The notes below the pieces were generated by a model, which saw nothing but the letters and a program-made list of their open reading frames with translations, was not told the origin of the DNA and did not search any database. A program made the translations under genes and the position numbers. Of a stretch of DNA of 64,000 bases, positions 8,602-16,666 are shown in pieces (the first letter of the stretch is position 1; each line of letters starts with the position of its first letter). Source of the stretch: JAJDXW01 sp965202895 (GTDB lineage: Bacteria; Pseudomonadota; Gammaproteobacteria; HK1); NCBI GenBank assembly GCA_965202895.1, contig OZ241901.1, positions 806,001 to 870,000 on the forward strand, given 5' to 3'.

Positions 8602-9447
8602 TCAGGGAGCGCCTTCGTCGAACCGCGGCAAGCCGTCCTCGAACTCGTACCACGATGCCCGCGAACCGACGAAGATATGGTGCTCGACCTGCCGGCCGGG
8701 GTCGTCGTCCAGCGAGCCGAGGGGGATGACCGCGACCCCGCGCTCCCGGTCTCGCCGGGGGACCCCGGAGCCGCACGTCCGGCAGAACGCGTGGGCGAAG
8801 CGCTTCGCCCCCGGCAGCCGCCAGGTGACGACGAGGTCTTCCCCCCACAGGAGACGCACCCCGTCGACGGGCGCCTGCCCGTTCGCGGCGTGGGCGGCGG
8901 CGCGCACCCGCCGGCAGCGCGAGCAGTGGCAGTTGTACATCCGGGTGAAGGGCGCGGTGACCTCGTAGACGATCCCGCCGCAGAGGCAGCTCCCGCGGAG
9001 CGCGCCCGGCTCGGAGCGGGCCGCCGGCGCGGGGCGGTCGACCACCGGCCTCGCCCTGCGGGGCGGCCATTCGTCGAAGCCCGGCAGGTCGTCCGCGATC
9101 GCGTGCCAGGGCGCCCGGGACGCGCGGAAGATGTGGACGACGGGGCGGACCCCCGGGTCCTCCGTGAACAGCCCCGCCGGCACGAACCACCCGCCGGACG
9201 GGGAGCGGTCGGGGAGGGACGAGCCGCAGGCGCCGCAGAAGGAACGGTGGAAGCCCGGGGAGGACTCGTAGCGCCGGATCGCCTCCTCCCCCGCGAGCCA
9301 CCGGAACGCGCCGGTGGGGACCCGGGCCATCGTGGCGAACGAGGCGCCGTGGTGCTTGCGGCACATCGAGCAATGGCAGTGGGCCATGTCGCGCACCTCG
9401 TCGACGGCGAAGCGCACGGTCCCGCACAGACAGGTTCCTTCGATCAT
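8602..9447 (-). CDS. tandem GFA (glutathione-dependent formaldehyde-activating) domain protein
   Basis: The protein has 281 residues from ATG 9447 (MIEGTCLCGTVRF). It carries two consecutive GFA/CENP-V zinc domains. The first runs over ~1-130 with CLCG, HCHCSMCRKHHG and FCGACGSSL; the second over ~150-275 with SCLCGGIVYEV, NCHCSRCRRVR and FCRTCGSG. Single-domain members are ~130 residues, so this is a tandem duplication or fusion. The zinc-ligand cysteines are intact in both halves. The family is named for formaldehyde-glutathione adduct formation, but most members are functionally untested. It is divergent from the downstream isochorismatase-like gene. Confidence 0.88.
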   Translation of the reverse strand: MIEGTCLCGTVRFAVDEVRDMAHCHCSMCRKHHGASFATMARVPTGAFRWLAGEEAIRRYESSPGFHRSFCGACGSSLPDRSPSGGWFVPAGLFTEDPGVRPVVHIFRASRAPWHAIADDLPGFDEWPPRRARPVVDRPAPAARSEPGALRGSCLCGGIVYEVTAPFTRMYNCHCSRCRRVRAAAHAANGQAPVDGVRLLWGEDLVVTWRLPGAKRFAHAFCRTCGSGVPRRDRERGVAVIPLGSLDDDPGRQVEHHIFVGSRASWYEFEDGLPRFDEGAP

Positions 9448-9726
9448 CCTGAGCCTCGTGAAGCGGAGCACACCCGGCGGGAAGCATAGCGCGGACGACC
9501 AGGCGCCGAACCGCGGCGAAGCGGAGGAGCACGGGCTCGTACCCTGTCCGGCAACACGTACGGATCTTCGCCGAGACCGGCCCGAGATCGGGTGCGGCCG
9601 GTTACGGACGGCCCTTGCGGTCCCGAAGCGATCACGGCGCATCGCGCGCAGGGTCGTCCGCGATCCTCTCCAAACCCGCAATCGAGCCTCGGTTGCGCCG
9701 GCCCGTCCTCCTTGTTCGCCCGGCTC

Positions 9727-9912
9727 GCAGGGCAATCGCATTTGGACGGAACATGTCGTCCGCACCGCCCGAAACCGTCCGCCGGACGCCACAAGCGACC
9801 TTCGAACCGGCTCGTCAGGCCGATTTCGGCGCTCCGCCCCCGGAGATCGACCCCTGCCAACGGCCGCTCGGCCATCACGACGCCTCGGGAATCCCGAATG
9901 CGATTGCCCTGC
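9727..9912. repeat. dispersed inverted repeat inside a 552-bp divergent gap
   Basis: The gap 9448-9999 lies between two divergent genes. In it the sequence at 9727-9745 (gcagggcaatcgcatttgg) recurs inverted at 9894-9912 with one mismatch, about 148 bp apart. No gene is convincing between the arms. They could be paired operator sites, the ends of a very small non-autonomous element, or chance; no terminal duplication is obvious. Promoters for both flanking genes must lie in this gap, but none is clear. Confidence 0.4.
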
Positions 9913-9999
9913 CCGGCTCGCCCCGTTCGCTCTCATCACGAGGACATGGTGTAGGGTAGGGGGCCCCGGAAGCGGGGCTCTCGTCACCGGAGGAAGGAC

Positions 10000-10719
10000 G
10001 TGCACGACTGGACGGACGAGACGCGCGCCGAGTACGAGCGCAAGGGGTTCGCGTCGCGCGCCGGGTTCGGGCGCAAGCCCGCCCTGCTCGTCATCGACTT
10101 CATCCACGGGTTCACGGACCCCGCCACCGACCTCGGCGGCGACTTCGCGAGCGAGGTCGAAGCGACGGCGCGCCTCCAGGCCGCGTTCCGGGCGGCCGGG
10201 CTCCCGGTCGCGTACACCACCGTCGCCTACCACCCGGACCTGAGCGACGGGGGGACCTTCGTGAAGAAGGTGCCGGCCCTCGGCCTCCTCGTGCGGGGGA
10301 CGAAGTGGACGGAGGTGGACGACCGCCTCCGCCCGGAGCCGGGGGAGATCGTGGTCGAGAAGCAGTTCGCGAGCGCGTTCTTCGGCACCGGCCTCGACGC
10401 GCGGCTCAAGGGCTTCGGGGTCGATACCCTCGTCCTCACCGGGTGCACCACGAGCGGCTGCGTGCGCGCCTCCGCCATCGACTCCATGCAGTACGGCTAC
10501 CACACCATCGTCGCCCGCGACGCGGTGGGCGACCGGGCGGCCGGCCCGCACGAGGCGAACCTGTTCGACATCGACGCCAAGTACGGAGACGTCGTGGACG
10601 GCCGGGAGGTGCTCGCCCGGCTGCGGGACGTGGGCGGGGCGACCGGCCCCGAACGGGCGGTGGACGACTTCCAACGCTGGTGGGCGTCGGCCGGGCCGGC
10701 GGAGGCGGCGGTGCGATGA
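10000..10719 (+). CDS. isochorismatase-family amidohydrolase (N-carbamoylsarcosine amidase-like)
   Basis: The start is GTG 10000 preceded by GGAGGAAG, giving 239 residues. The cysteine-hydrolase triad is visible: Asp33 in ALLVIDFIHGF, Lys121 in VVEKQFASAFFG and Cys154 in GCTTSGCVRASAIDS. Spacing and motifs fit the N-carbamoylsarcosine amidohydrolase/maleamate amidase branch and not isochorismatase proper. The substrate is probably an N-carbamoyl or amide compound. The gene ends with an ATGA overlap onto the next ORF, so the two are translationally coupled. The reading of function is by family only. Confidence 0.88.
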   Translation: MHDWTDETRAEYERKGFASRAGFGRKPALLVIDFIHGFTDPATDLGGDFASEVEATARLQAAFRAAGLPVAYTTVAYHPDLSDGGTFVKKVPALGLLVRGTKWTEVDDRLRPEPGEIVVEKQFASAFFGTGLDARLKGFGVDTLVLTGCTTSGCVRASAIDSMQYGYHTIVARDAVGDRAAGPHEANLFDIDAKYGDVVDGREVLARLRDVGGATGPERAVDDFQRWWASAGPAEAAVR

Positions 10720-11306
10720 GCTCGCGCTTCACCTCCCCCTTCGACGACCTGCTGGCGAAGAACCGGCGCGACCTCGACGCGCTCTACCGGGGCGCCGCCC
10801 CGTCCGGCCGCGGCCATGCGCCGACCCCCTCCCCCGTTTCCGGCCCGCCGACCGGTTCCTTGGGCTACGCCCCCGAGCCTCCTTCCCGCGAGGAGAGAAG
10901 CTCGCCCGACCCCCCCGATCCCCCCGATCCCATGGACCGGGGGGATCGGAGGACCGGCACGGAAGGCGGGGCCGGGGCGGCCGAGCCGTCTCCGGCCGCT
11001 TCCCCCGCCGAGCGCCTCCTCGACGAGCGTTACGGCGACGGCTGGCGGTTCGAGATCACCAGCCGGCGCCGCGAGAAGGACGAAGTCATCGTGGTCGGCG
11101 CCCTCCGGCTGCCCGGCGCGGGCGGGGTGCGCACCCAGTTCGGCTCCGCCCGCATTTCGACCGGAGCCGGCTCGGGGTCCGGGTCCGCGGGCGGGGTCGC
11201 CTTCTCGTTCGGAGGCGGGTCCGGCCGGAGCCCGCTCGCGGCGGAGGAAGCCGCGTTCGAGCGGGCGCGCGACGACGCCCTCGCGAGCTGCACCGCCCTG
11301 CTCTGA
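10716..11306 (+). CDS. hypothetical protein with low-complexity linker
   Basis: The 196-residue protein starts in a 4-bp ATGA overlap with the amidohydrolase gene. It has a short N-terminal helix (FDDLLAKNRRDLDALYRG), about 70 residues of Pro/Gly/Ser-rich linker including repeated DPPDPPDP, and a C-terminal domain from ~105 on with DGWRFEITSRRREKDEVIVV and LAAEEAAFERARDDALASCT. The C-terminal block resembles a small nucleic-acid-binding or ligand-binding alpha/beta domain, but I cannot name it. A Gly/Ser-rich stretch (GAGSGSGSAGG) interrupts this domain. The function is unknown. Confidence 0.6.
   Translation: MSSRFTSPFDDLLAKNRRDLDALYRGAAPSGRGHAPTPSPVSGPPTGSLGYAPEPPSREERSSPDPPDPPDPMDRGDRRTGTEGGAGAAEPSPAASPAERLLDERYGDGWRFEITSRRREKDEVIVVGALRLPGAGGVRTQFGSARISTGAGSGSGSAGGVAFSFGGGSGRSPLAAEEAAFERARDDALASCTALL
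10915..10949. repeat. perfect 11-bp inverted repeat inside the linker of a coding gene
   Basis: The arms are ccgatcccccc at 10915-10925 and ggggggatcgg at 10939-10949, with a 13-base loop. It encodes the DPPDPPDPMDRGDRR part of the protein. It could form a strong RNA hairpin, but the simplest explanation is low-complexity codon repetition. Confidence 0.5.
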
Positions 11307-11494
11307 GGATGTTCTTCGCGGTTCCGTTGCGCTGACCCTCGGGGAACCATTCGAGCGTCCGGCGCCGTTCATTGTCGAGAAGCAACGGCCGAGGCTTCCC
11401 GCGCGGGTTTGGGAAGGGCGGTGGAGATACTCGATGGCGGGGCGGCGGGACGGGGCGGGGACGAGGCCGGGGGCCGGCCAGCCGACCGGCCGCG

Positions 11495-12463
11495 TCAGGA
11501 GGCGAGGGCGCGGACCGCCGCCTCCAGCTCGTCGGCCGCGGGCAGCATCGCCTGCTCGATCGGGGTGCTGTAGGGAACGGTCACGTCGGCCCGGGTGACC
11601 CGCTTGATCGGGCCGCGGAGCGAGTCGAAGCAGCGCTCGGCGACGAGCCCCGCGACCTCCGCCGCGAACCCGCAGGTGCGGGCGGAGTCGTCGGCGACCA
11701 CGAGGCGCCCGGTCCTGGAAACGGACGCGGCGAGCCCCTCCTTGTCGAAGGGAAGGAGGCTGCGCGGGTCCCACACCTCCACCTCGATCCCGTCTCCGGC
11801 GAGACGGTCCGCCGCGGCGAGGGCGGCGGGGACGAGGTGGCCGACCGCGCAGACCGTCACGTCCCGGCCGGCGCGCCGGACCGCGCCCTTCGCGAGCGGG
11901 GTGCGCCCGTTCCCCGCCGGCACGTCCCCGGTCCTCCCGAGGAGGTTGGAGTTGACGACGACCGCGACCGGGTCGTTCTCGAAGATCGCGGCGAGCATGA
12001 GGCCCTTGGCGTCGGCGGGGGTCGACGGAACGACCGTCTTGATGCCCGCGTGGACGAGGAAGGTATAGGGGTTGTCGGAGTGCTGGCCGGCCCGCCCGCC
12101 GCCCGCGCCGGCCCCCATCAGCAGGAAGGTGACCGGGATGTGCGCCTGCCCGCCGAGCATCAGGGGGAGCTTCGCGGCCTGGTTGACGATCTGGTCGAAG
12201 GCGGGGAACATGAGGGACGCGACCTGGAACTCCACCACCGGCCGCATCCCGGCGAGGGCCGCCCCGTTGGCGAAGCCGGTGAAGGCGGCCTCGGAGATCG
12301 GCATGTCCAGCACCCGCCCCGGGCCGAACGCGTCGTCGAGGCCGGCGGTCTCCGCGCGCACCCCGCCCCGGATGTTCTCGCCGATCATGAAGACGGAATC
12401 GTCTTCGGTCATCGCTTGGCGCAGGGCTTCGTTCAGCGCCTGCACGCACGTCAGCTCCCGCAT
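11495..12463 (-). CDS. 2-oxoacid dehydrogenase E1 component, beta subunit (pyruvate/acetoin type)
   Basis: This 322-residue protein is a transketolase-type pyrimidine-binding subunit. It contains MRELTCVQALNEALRQAM, the MIGENI motif with the TPP-activating Glu, DMPISEAAFTGFANGAALAG, GGRAGQHSDN and, C-terminally, WDPRSLLPFDKEGLAASVSRTGRLVVADD. It follows the alpha subunit gene by 3 bp, so the two form a heterotetrameric E1 that decarboxylates a 2-oxoacid and transfers the acyl group to a lipoyl E2. No E2 or E3 gene follows. The AcoAB-like sequence suggests acetoin/pyruvate as substrates, but this is not proven. Confidence 0.92.
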   Translation of the reverse strand: MRELTCVQALNEALRQAMTEDDSVFMIGENIRGGVRAETAGLDDAFGPGRVLDMPISEAAFTGFANGAALAGMRPVVEFQVASLMFPAFDQIVNQAAKLPLMLGGQAHIPVTFLLMGAGAGGGRAGQHSDNPYTFLVHAGIKTVVPSTPADAKGLMLAAIFENDPVAVVVNSNLLGRTGDVPAGNGRTPLAKGAVRRAGRDVTVCAVGHLVPAALAAADRLAGDGIEVEVWDPRSLLPFDKEGLAASVSRTGRLVVADDSARTCGFAAEVAGLVAERCFDSLRGPIKRVTRADVTVPYSTPIEQAMLPAADELEAAVRALAS

Positions 12464-12466
12464 GGC

Positions 12467-13471
12467 TCAGTGCTCCCAGCCCGGCGCCGGAAAGTCCGGA
12501 TAGGTGTCGGCGTACATGTAGTCGAGGGCGGTCTCGGCCCGCGGACGGGGGCTGTTGCGGGCGAACCCCACCGCGCCCTCGATCTCGCGCTCGATCTCGT
12601 CGTCGACCGCTTCCCGGCCGCCGCCGGGACCCCATCCCGCGGCGCAGGTGATCTCGACGGCGAGCCGTTCGACGGGGTCGCGCCCGCGCGCCTCCGCGAG
12701 CGCCCCCTCCGAGCGGTTGTCGCGCATGCGCCCGCCGGTCGCGATGTTGTGCACGGAATACCGGGCGGTCCGGAACTCGAGGAAGGCGGGGCCGCCGCCC
12801 GCCCGCGCGCGCTCGACGGCGGCGGCGGTCGCGGTGTGGACCGCGCGCACGTCCATGCCGTCCACCGATTGGGCGGGGAGGCCGAACCCCTCCGCCCGCC
12901 GGACGAGGTCGCCCCCCAGCATCTCCTCGATCGAGGAGGTGATGGCGTATCCGTTGTTCTCGCACGCGAAGACCACCGGCAGGCGAAGGATCACGGCGAG
13001 GTTGAACGATTCGAGCAGCACCCCCTGGTTCATGGCCCCGTCACCGAAGAAGGGGACCGCGACCCGATCCTCTCCCCGGACCTTGAACGTGAACGCCGCG
13101 CCGCAGGCCATGGGGGCGCCGGCCCCCACGATGCCGTTCGCTCCGTAGATGCCGAGGTCGAAGTCCGCGATGTGCATGGAGCCGCCGCGCCCGCGGTTGT
13201 AGCCGCTCTCCCGGCCGAGGAGCTCCGCGAACATCCGGTCCGAAGCGCCGCCCTTGGCGAGGATGTGGCCGTGCCCGCGGTGGGTGCTCGTGATCACGTC
13301 GTCCGCGCGAAGGGCGGAGCAGACCCCGACCGCGACCGCCTCCTCTCCGACGTACTCGTGGACCGGGCCGTTGATCTCGCCATCCCCTACGAGCTCGGCC
13401 GCCCGCATCTCGAAGCGGCGAAGGCGCCTCATGCGCCGGTACCATTCGACCGGATCGCGGCTCTCGGACAT
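12467..13471 (-). CDS. 2-oxoacid dehydrogenase E1 component, alpha subunit (AcoA/PdhA type)
   Basis: This 334-residue protein carries the thiamine-diphosphate motif from GDGAMNQGVLLESFNLA through to CENNGYAIT (GDG...N spacing ~30), the THRGHGHILAKGG segment and RGGSMHIADFDLGIYGANGI, all hallmarks of E1 alpha. It is the first gene of the leftward pair with the beta subunit. It begins opposite the rightward HpcH/HpaI aldolase gene, with a ~300-bp divergent region between them. As for its partner, the acyl acceptor E2 is not in this window. Confidence 0.92.
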   Translation of the reverse strand: MSESRDPVEWYRRMRRLRRFEMRAAELVGDGEINGPVHEYVGEEAVAVGVCSALRADDVITSTHRGHGHILAKGGASDRMFAELLGRESGYNRGRGGSMHIADFDLGIYGANGIVGAGAPMACGAAFTFKVRGEDRVAVPFFGDGAMNQGVLLESFNLAVILRLPVVFACENNGYAITSSIEEMLGGDLVRRAEGFGLPAQSVDGMDVRAVHTATAAAVERARAGGGPAFLEFRTARYSVHNIATGGRMRDNRSEGALAEARGRDPVERLAVEITCAAGWGPGGGREAVDDEIEREIEGAVGFARNSPRPRAETALDYMYADTYPDFPAPGWEH

Positions 13472-13779
13472 CGAACCCCTCCCATTCGTCCCGTGCGCCC
13501 GCGCACTGCCCGCATTGGCCGGCGTGGTCGCCGCCGAGGTCGTGCGCCGCGTCGTGTGCTCGCACTCGGCCTGCCCTGCATTCTAGAACGTCGAAGCGGG
13601 GACCGTGCCTGCTTCGCAAGGAAAACGAAGACGGAGCGGCCGGGGATTCGTGACCCGGGCCGGTACACCGCCGCCGGCCGGACGGGGGCGCGGCCGCACG
13701 AATGCTCGGGCGGTTGCATTCGCGTCCCGGGCCGTCAAGATCTCCGGCTGGGGAAGACCAGCGGCGGGGGCGGCGGTAC
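13472..13779. other. divergent intergenic region, no gene
   Basis: About 308 bp separate the leftward E1 alpha gene from the rightward aldolase gene. The region must hold both promoters. I see no clear hexamers, riboswitch fold or operator that I would call, only GC-rich sequence. Confidence 0.4.
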
Positions 13780-14556
13780 ATGGCATCGATTCCGGGTCGG
13801 AGGCAGGAAGGATCGAGCCCCGTGGAGCGCCTTCGCGCGAAGCTCGCGCGGGACGAGCCGCTCATCGTCGTGAACGCGGACCATCCGTCCGCGAGCTTCG
13901 TCGAGGTGCTCGCCCGGCAGCCGATCGACGTCGTCTTCATCGACTGCGAGCAGGGGAGCCCCGACGTGGAGTCGGTGGAGAACATGGCCCGCGCCGCCCG
14001 CCTCCATTCCATGGCGAGCGTGGTGCGGGTGTTCAGCCCCGCCGACTGGGTGCTGGAGCGCTACCTCTTCCGGGGGGTGGACGGGGTGGTGGTCCCGCGG
14101 GTGGACCGGGCGGCGGACGCGAAGGGCGTCGTCGAATCGGTCCGGTACTGCTTCCCGCGCGCCCCGTCGGGCAAGTTCGTGTCCGTGCAGATCGAGACGG
14201 TCGCCGCGGTCGAGGAGATCGACGACTTCCTCGCCGTGGACGGCATCGACGTCTACTTCATCGGGCCGGTGGACCTCGCCAAGAGCATGGGATACCGGGG
14301 CGACTTCCGCGCGCCGGAAGTACGGCGGGCGATGGACCGGGTGATCGAGAGGACCCGCGCGGCCGGCCGCCACGTCGGGATCCTGGTCGATGACGACAAC
14401 GTCGCCGACTACGCGGCGAAGGGGGTGCGCTTCCTCTACACCCACGCGAACGACTTCCTGGCCGCCGGCGCACGCGCCTTCTCGGAGCGGACGGCCAAGC
14501 CGGCATCGACCGCCGCCCCGGCCTCTACCGCGAGGGTGCCGACGAGGTCCCCCTGA
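13780..14556 (+). CDS. HpcH/HpaI aldolase/citrate lyase family protein
   Basis: The protein is 258 residues from ATG 13780; GTG 13822 (VERLRAKLARDEPL) is a possible later start. The TIM-barrel motifs are present: VVFIDCEQGSPDVESVENMA, GVVVPRVDRAADAKGVVESV, the metal-ligand Glu in VSVQIETVAAVEEIDDFL, and DVYFIGPVDLAKSMGYRG. These are typical of 2-keto-3-deoxy-acid aldolases (HpaI/YfaU/GarL group), which cleave 4-hydroxy-2-oxoacids into pyruvate and an aldehyde. The C-terminal ~25 residues are low-complexity (Ala/Thr/Pro). The neighbouring E1 genes would consume pyruvate-like products, a suggestive but unproven link. Confidence 0.88.
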   Translation: MASIPGRRQEGSSPVERLRAKLARDEPLIVVNADHPSASFVEVLARQPIDVVFIDCEQGSPDVESVENMARAARLHSMASVVRVFSPADWVLERYLFRGVDGVVVPRVDRAADAKGVVESVRYCFPRAPSGKFVSVQIETVAAVEEIDDFLAVDGIDVYFIGPVDLAKSMGYRGDFRAPEVRRAMDRVIERTRAAGRHVGILVDDDNVADYAAKGVRFLYTHANDFLAAGARAFSERTAKPASTAAPASTARVPTRSP

Positions 14557-14635
14557 TCCCCCGCCTGCCCTCGCGCTTCCCTCGATACGGGCGATCGGCA
14601 TCACGCCGCCGGACGGTCGAGAGGGTCGCAGATGT

Positions 14636-15103
14636 CTAGTTCCGATTGGGACGGCCCGAGTGATCGGCCTTGCGGCGGCCGTGATCCATCCCGTGGCCGG
14701 AGTGGTCCGTCGCCCCCGCCGCGCCGCCGAAGGTCCGCTTCTCGATCACGACGTCCCGGACCGGCTCGTCGAAGGTCATCCGGAGCGCCCATTCGCCCGG
14801 CATCTCGAGCGCGAGGCGCCCCTCGTACGAGCCGGGCTCGCCGGCGACCGGCTCCGGCCGGACCGGCCTGACGTTGTGGGCCAGGGGCATGGTGGGCATG
14901 TCGGCGTTGACCTTGAACGCCGCCCCTTCGATGGGCCGGCCGCTCTTCCTCCCCGCCACCTCGAACGTGCACTGGAAGACGAGCTTCTCGTCGGTCGGCC
15001 GGCAGTCCACCTGCACCGCCGGCCGCTCCCCGGCGGCGAGGGCGAGGGCGGGGGCCAGCAGCACGAGCAGGCCCGCAAGCGGCCGGATCGGGTTCGATCG
15101 CAT
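14636..15103 (-). CDS. exported YtkA/FixH-like protein with His-rich tail
   Basis: The protein is 155 residues from ATG 15103. Residues 1-24 are a Sec-type signal peptide ending in ALALAAGERP. The mature part has a FixH/YtkA-like beta-sandwich feel: VDCRPTDEKLVFQCTFEV, FKVNADMPTMPLAHNV, then GSYEGRLALEMPGEWALRMTF. The tail is rich in His and Asp (DHSGHGMDHGRRKADHSG), suggesting metal binding, perhaps copper, and a Met sits in the DMPTMPLAHN loop as in periplasmic copper proteins. It stands alone upstream of the liv genes. The role is inferred from motifs only. Confidence 0.65.
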   Translation of the reverse strand: MRSNPIRPLAGLLVLLAPALALAAGERPAVQVDCRPTDEKLVFQCTFEVAGRKSGRPIEGAAFKVNADMPTMPLAHNVRPVRPEPVAGEPGSYEGRLALEMPGEWALRMTFDEPVRDVVIEKRTFGGAAGATDHSGHGMDHGRRKADHSGRPNRN

Positions 15104-15215
15104 GACTTCTCTCCCAGGTCTTCGCGGTCGGGTCCTTGCGGTCCGGTCCCGGGGCGTTTCCGGGGCGCTCCCGGGGGCCATCCGATTCCGGGGCGCTCCC
15201 CCGCCGCCCCGCCCC

Positions 15216-15926
15216 CTACCGTCGCTCGATGCCGAGATAGGCGCGCGCCAGCCCTTCGTCGTCCAGCAGACGCGCGGACCTGCCCTCCAGAATGATACGA
15301 CCGCTCTCGATGACGTAGCCCCGGTCGGCGATCGCGAGCGCCTGGCGCACGTTCTGCTCGACCAGCAGGAGGGTCACCCCGTTCCGGCGCAAGGTCACGA
15401 AGAGGTCGAAGACCTCCTGCGCGGCGAGGGGCGCGAGACCGAGGGACGGCTCGTCCAGCATGAGAAACGTCGGGTTCGACATGAGCCCCCTCGCGATGGC
15501 GAGGAGCTGCTGCTGGCCTCCGGAGAGGTGGGAGGCCGGCTCGCCGGCGCGGGGCGCGAGGACCGGAAACAGGTCGAGGACCTGCGCCATCCTCTGCCGC
15601 CCGCTCCGCCCGGGCAGGGTGATCCCGCCGAGCGCCAGATTCTCTTCGATGGTGAGGTCGTCGAAGATCAGCCGCCCTTCGGGCACCTGCGCGACCCCCA
15701 GCGGCACGACGCGATGCGGGGGGAGGCCGGTGACGTCCTTCCCCCGGAACGAGATCGTGCCGAGGACGGGCCTCGCCACCCCGCAGATCGCGTGCATGGT
15801 CGAGCTCTTCCCCGCCCCGTTCGCCCCGATGAGGGCCACGATCTCTCCCTCGTCGACGCGAAGCGACACCCCCTGGACGGCCCGCACCTTGCCGTAGGAG
15901 ACGTGGAGACCGCGGACCTCCAGCAT
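15216..15926 (-). CDS. livF: branched-chain amino acid-type ABC transporter ATPase LivF (copy 1)
   Basis: This 236-residue ATPase has Walker A GANGAGKSS, the signature LSGGQQQLLAIARGLM, Walker B FLMLDEPSLGLAP and the LivF-typical VEQNVRQALAIADRGYVIESG. The C-terminal RAYLGIERR matches the family. It follows livG copy 1 with a 5-bp gap and is the last gene of the first livHMGF operon. The LivF ATPase dimerises with LivG to drive uptake through LivHM. The transported compound in this HAAT family could be an amino acid, urea, an amide or an aromatic acid. Confidence 0.93.
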   Translation of the reverse strand: MLEVRGLHVSYGKVRAVQGVSLRVDEGEIVALIGANGAGKSSTMHAICGVARPVLGTISFRGKDVTGLPPHRVVPLGVAQVPEGRLIFDDLTIEENLALGGITLPGRSGRQRMAQVLDLFPVLAPRAGEPASHLSGGQQQLLAIARGLMSNPTFLMLDEPSLGLAPLAAQEVFDLFVTLRRNGVTLLLVEQNVRQALAIADRGYVIESGRIILEGRSARLLDDEGLARAYLGIERR

Positions 15927-15931
15927 CGCCG

Positions 15932-16666
15932 TTACGCCTGGACGGCGTTCCGCCGGCCGAGATAGGCATCGAGGACGGCCTCGTCCTCCAGCACCTCCGC
16001 GGTCGTGCCGTCGGCGATCACCCGGCCGAAGTCGAGGACGCAGATCCGTTCGCAGAGCGACGAGATCATGTCGATCTTGTGCTCGATGACGATGCAGGCC
16101 CGGCCCTTCGCCGCCACCTCCGCGATGAGCCGGGCCATCCCTTTCGTCTCCGCCGGCGTCATGCCGCCCGCCGGCTCGTCGAGGAGGATGAGCTTCGGGT
16201 CGGTCACCAGGGTGCGGACGAGCTCCAGCCTGCGCTGCTCCGGCAGGGTGAGCTTGCTCGCGAGCTCGTCCGCCCGGCGGTCGAGACCGCACTCCTCCAG
16301 CCGCCCGTGGAGGCGCGTGCGGTCCGCCCCGCCCAGCCGCCGCACTTTCGGCGAGCCCGCGAAGAGGGCGGCGGAGAGGTTCTGGAGCACCGTCATCCGG
16401 TGGAGGATGCGCGGGGTCTGGAAGGTGCGGGCGAGCCCGAGGGCCGCGATCCGGTCGGGGCGAAGGCTCGTCACGTCGCGGCCGTCGAACCGGACCCGGC
16501 CGCGCTCGGCGGGCGAGATGCCGGTGATCACGTTGAGCAGCGTGGTCTTGCCCGAGCCGTTCGGCCCGATGAGGCCGACGGTCTCGCCCGCGGCCACCGC
16601 GAGGCTCACGTCCGTGAGCGCCGCGACCCCGCCGAACGACCGCGAGACCCGCTCGACGTCAAGCAC
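15932..16666 (-). CDS. livG: ABC transporter ATPase LivG (copy 1)
   Basis: I place the start at GTG 16666 (VLDVERVSRSFGG), preceded by GGGAGAG on the coding strand and overlapping livM by 8 bp. Upstream ATGs at 16735 and 16825 would add a Pro/Gly-rich leader and overlap livM far more. From this start it is 244 residues. Motifs are Walker A GPNGSGKTTLLN, the LivG-type GLARTFQTPRI, Walker B LILLDEPAGGMTPAE and IEHKIDMISSLCERICVLDFG. The canonical LSGGQ signature is replaced by the LTLPEQRRLEL form common in LivG. Confidence 0.9.
   Translation of the reverse strand: MLDVERVSRSFGGVAALTDVSLAVAAGETVGLIGPNGSGKTTLLNVITGISPAERGRVRFDGRDVTSLRPDRIAALGLARTFQTPRILHRMTVLQNLSAALFAGSPKVRRLGGADRTRLHGRLEECGLDRRADELASKLTLPEQRRLELVRTLVTDPKLILLDEPAGGMTPAETKGMARLIAEVAAKGRACIVIEHKIDMISSLCERICVLDFGRVIADGTTAEVLEDEAVLDAYLGRRNAVQA

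Noticed and set aside
11307..13873. Long rightward open frame opposite the E1 genes
   Set aside because: It is a GC-driven shadow of the leftward E1 alpha/beta genes, rich in Arg/His/Val without motifs.
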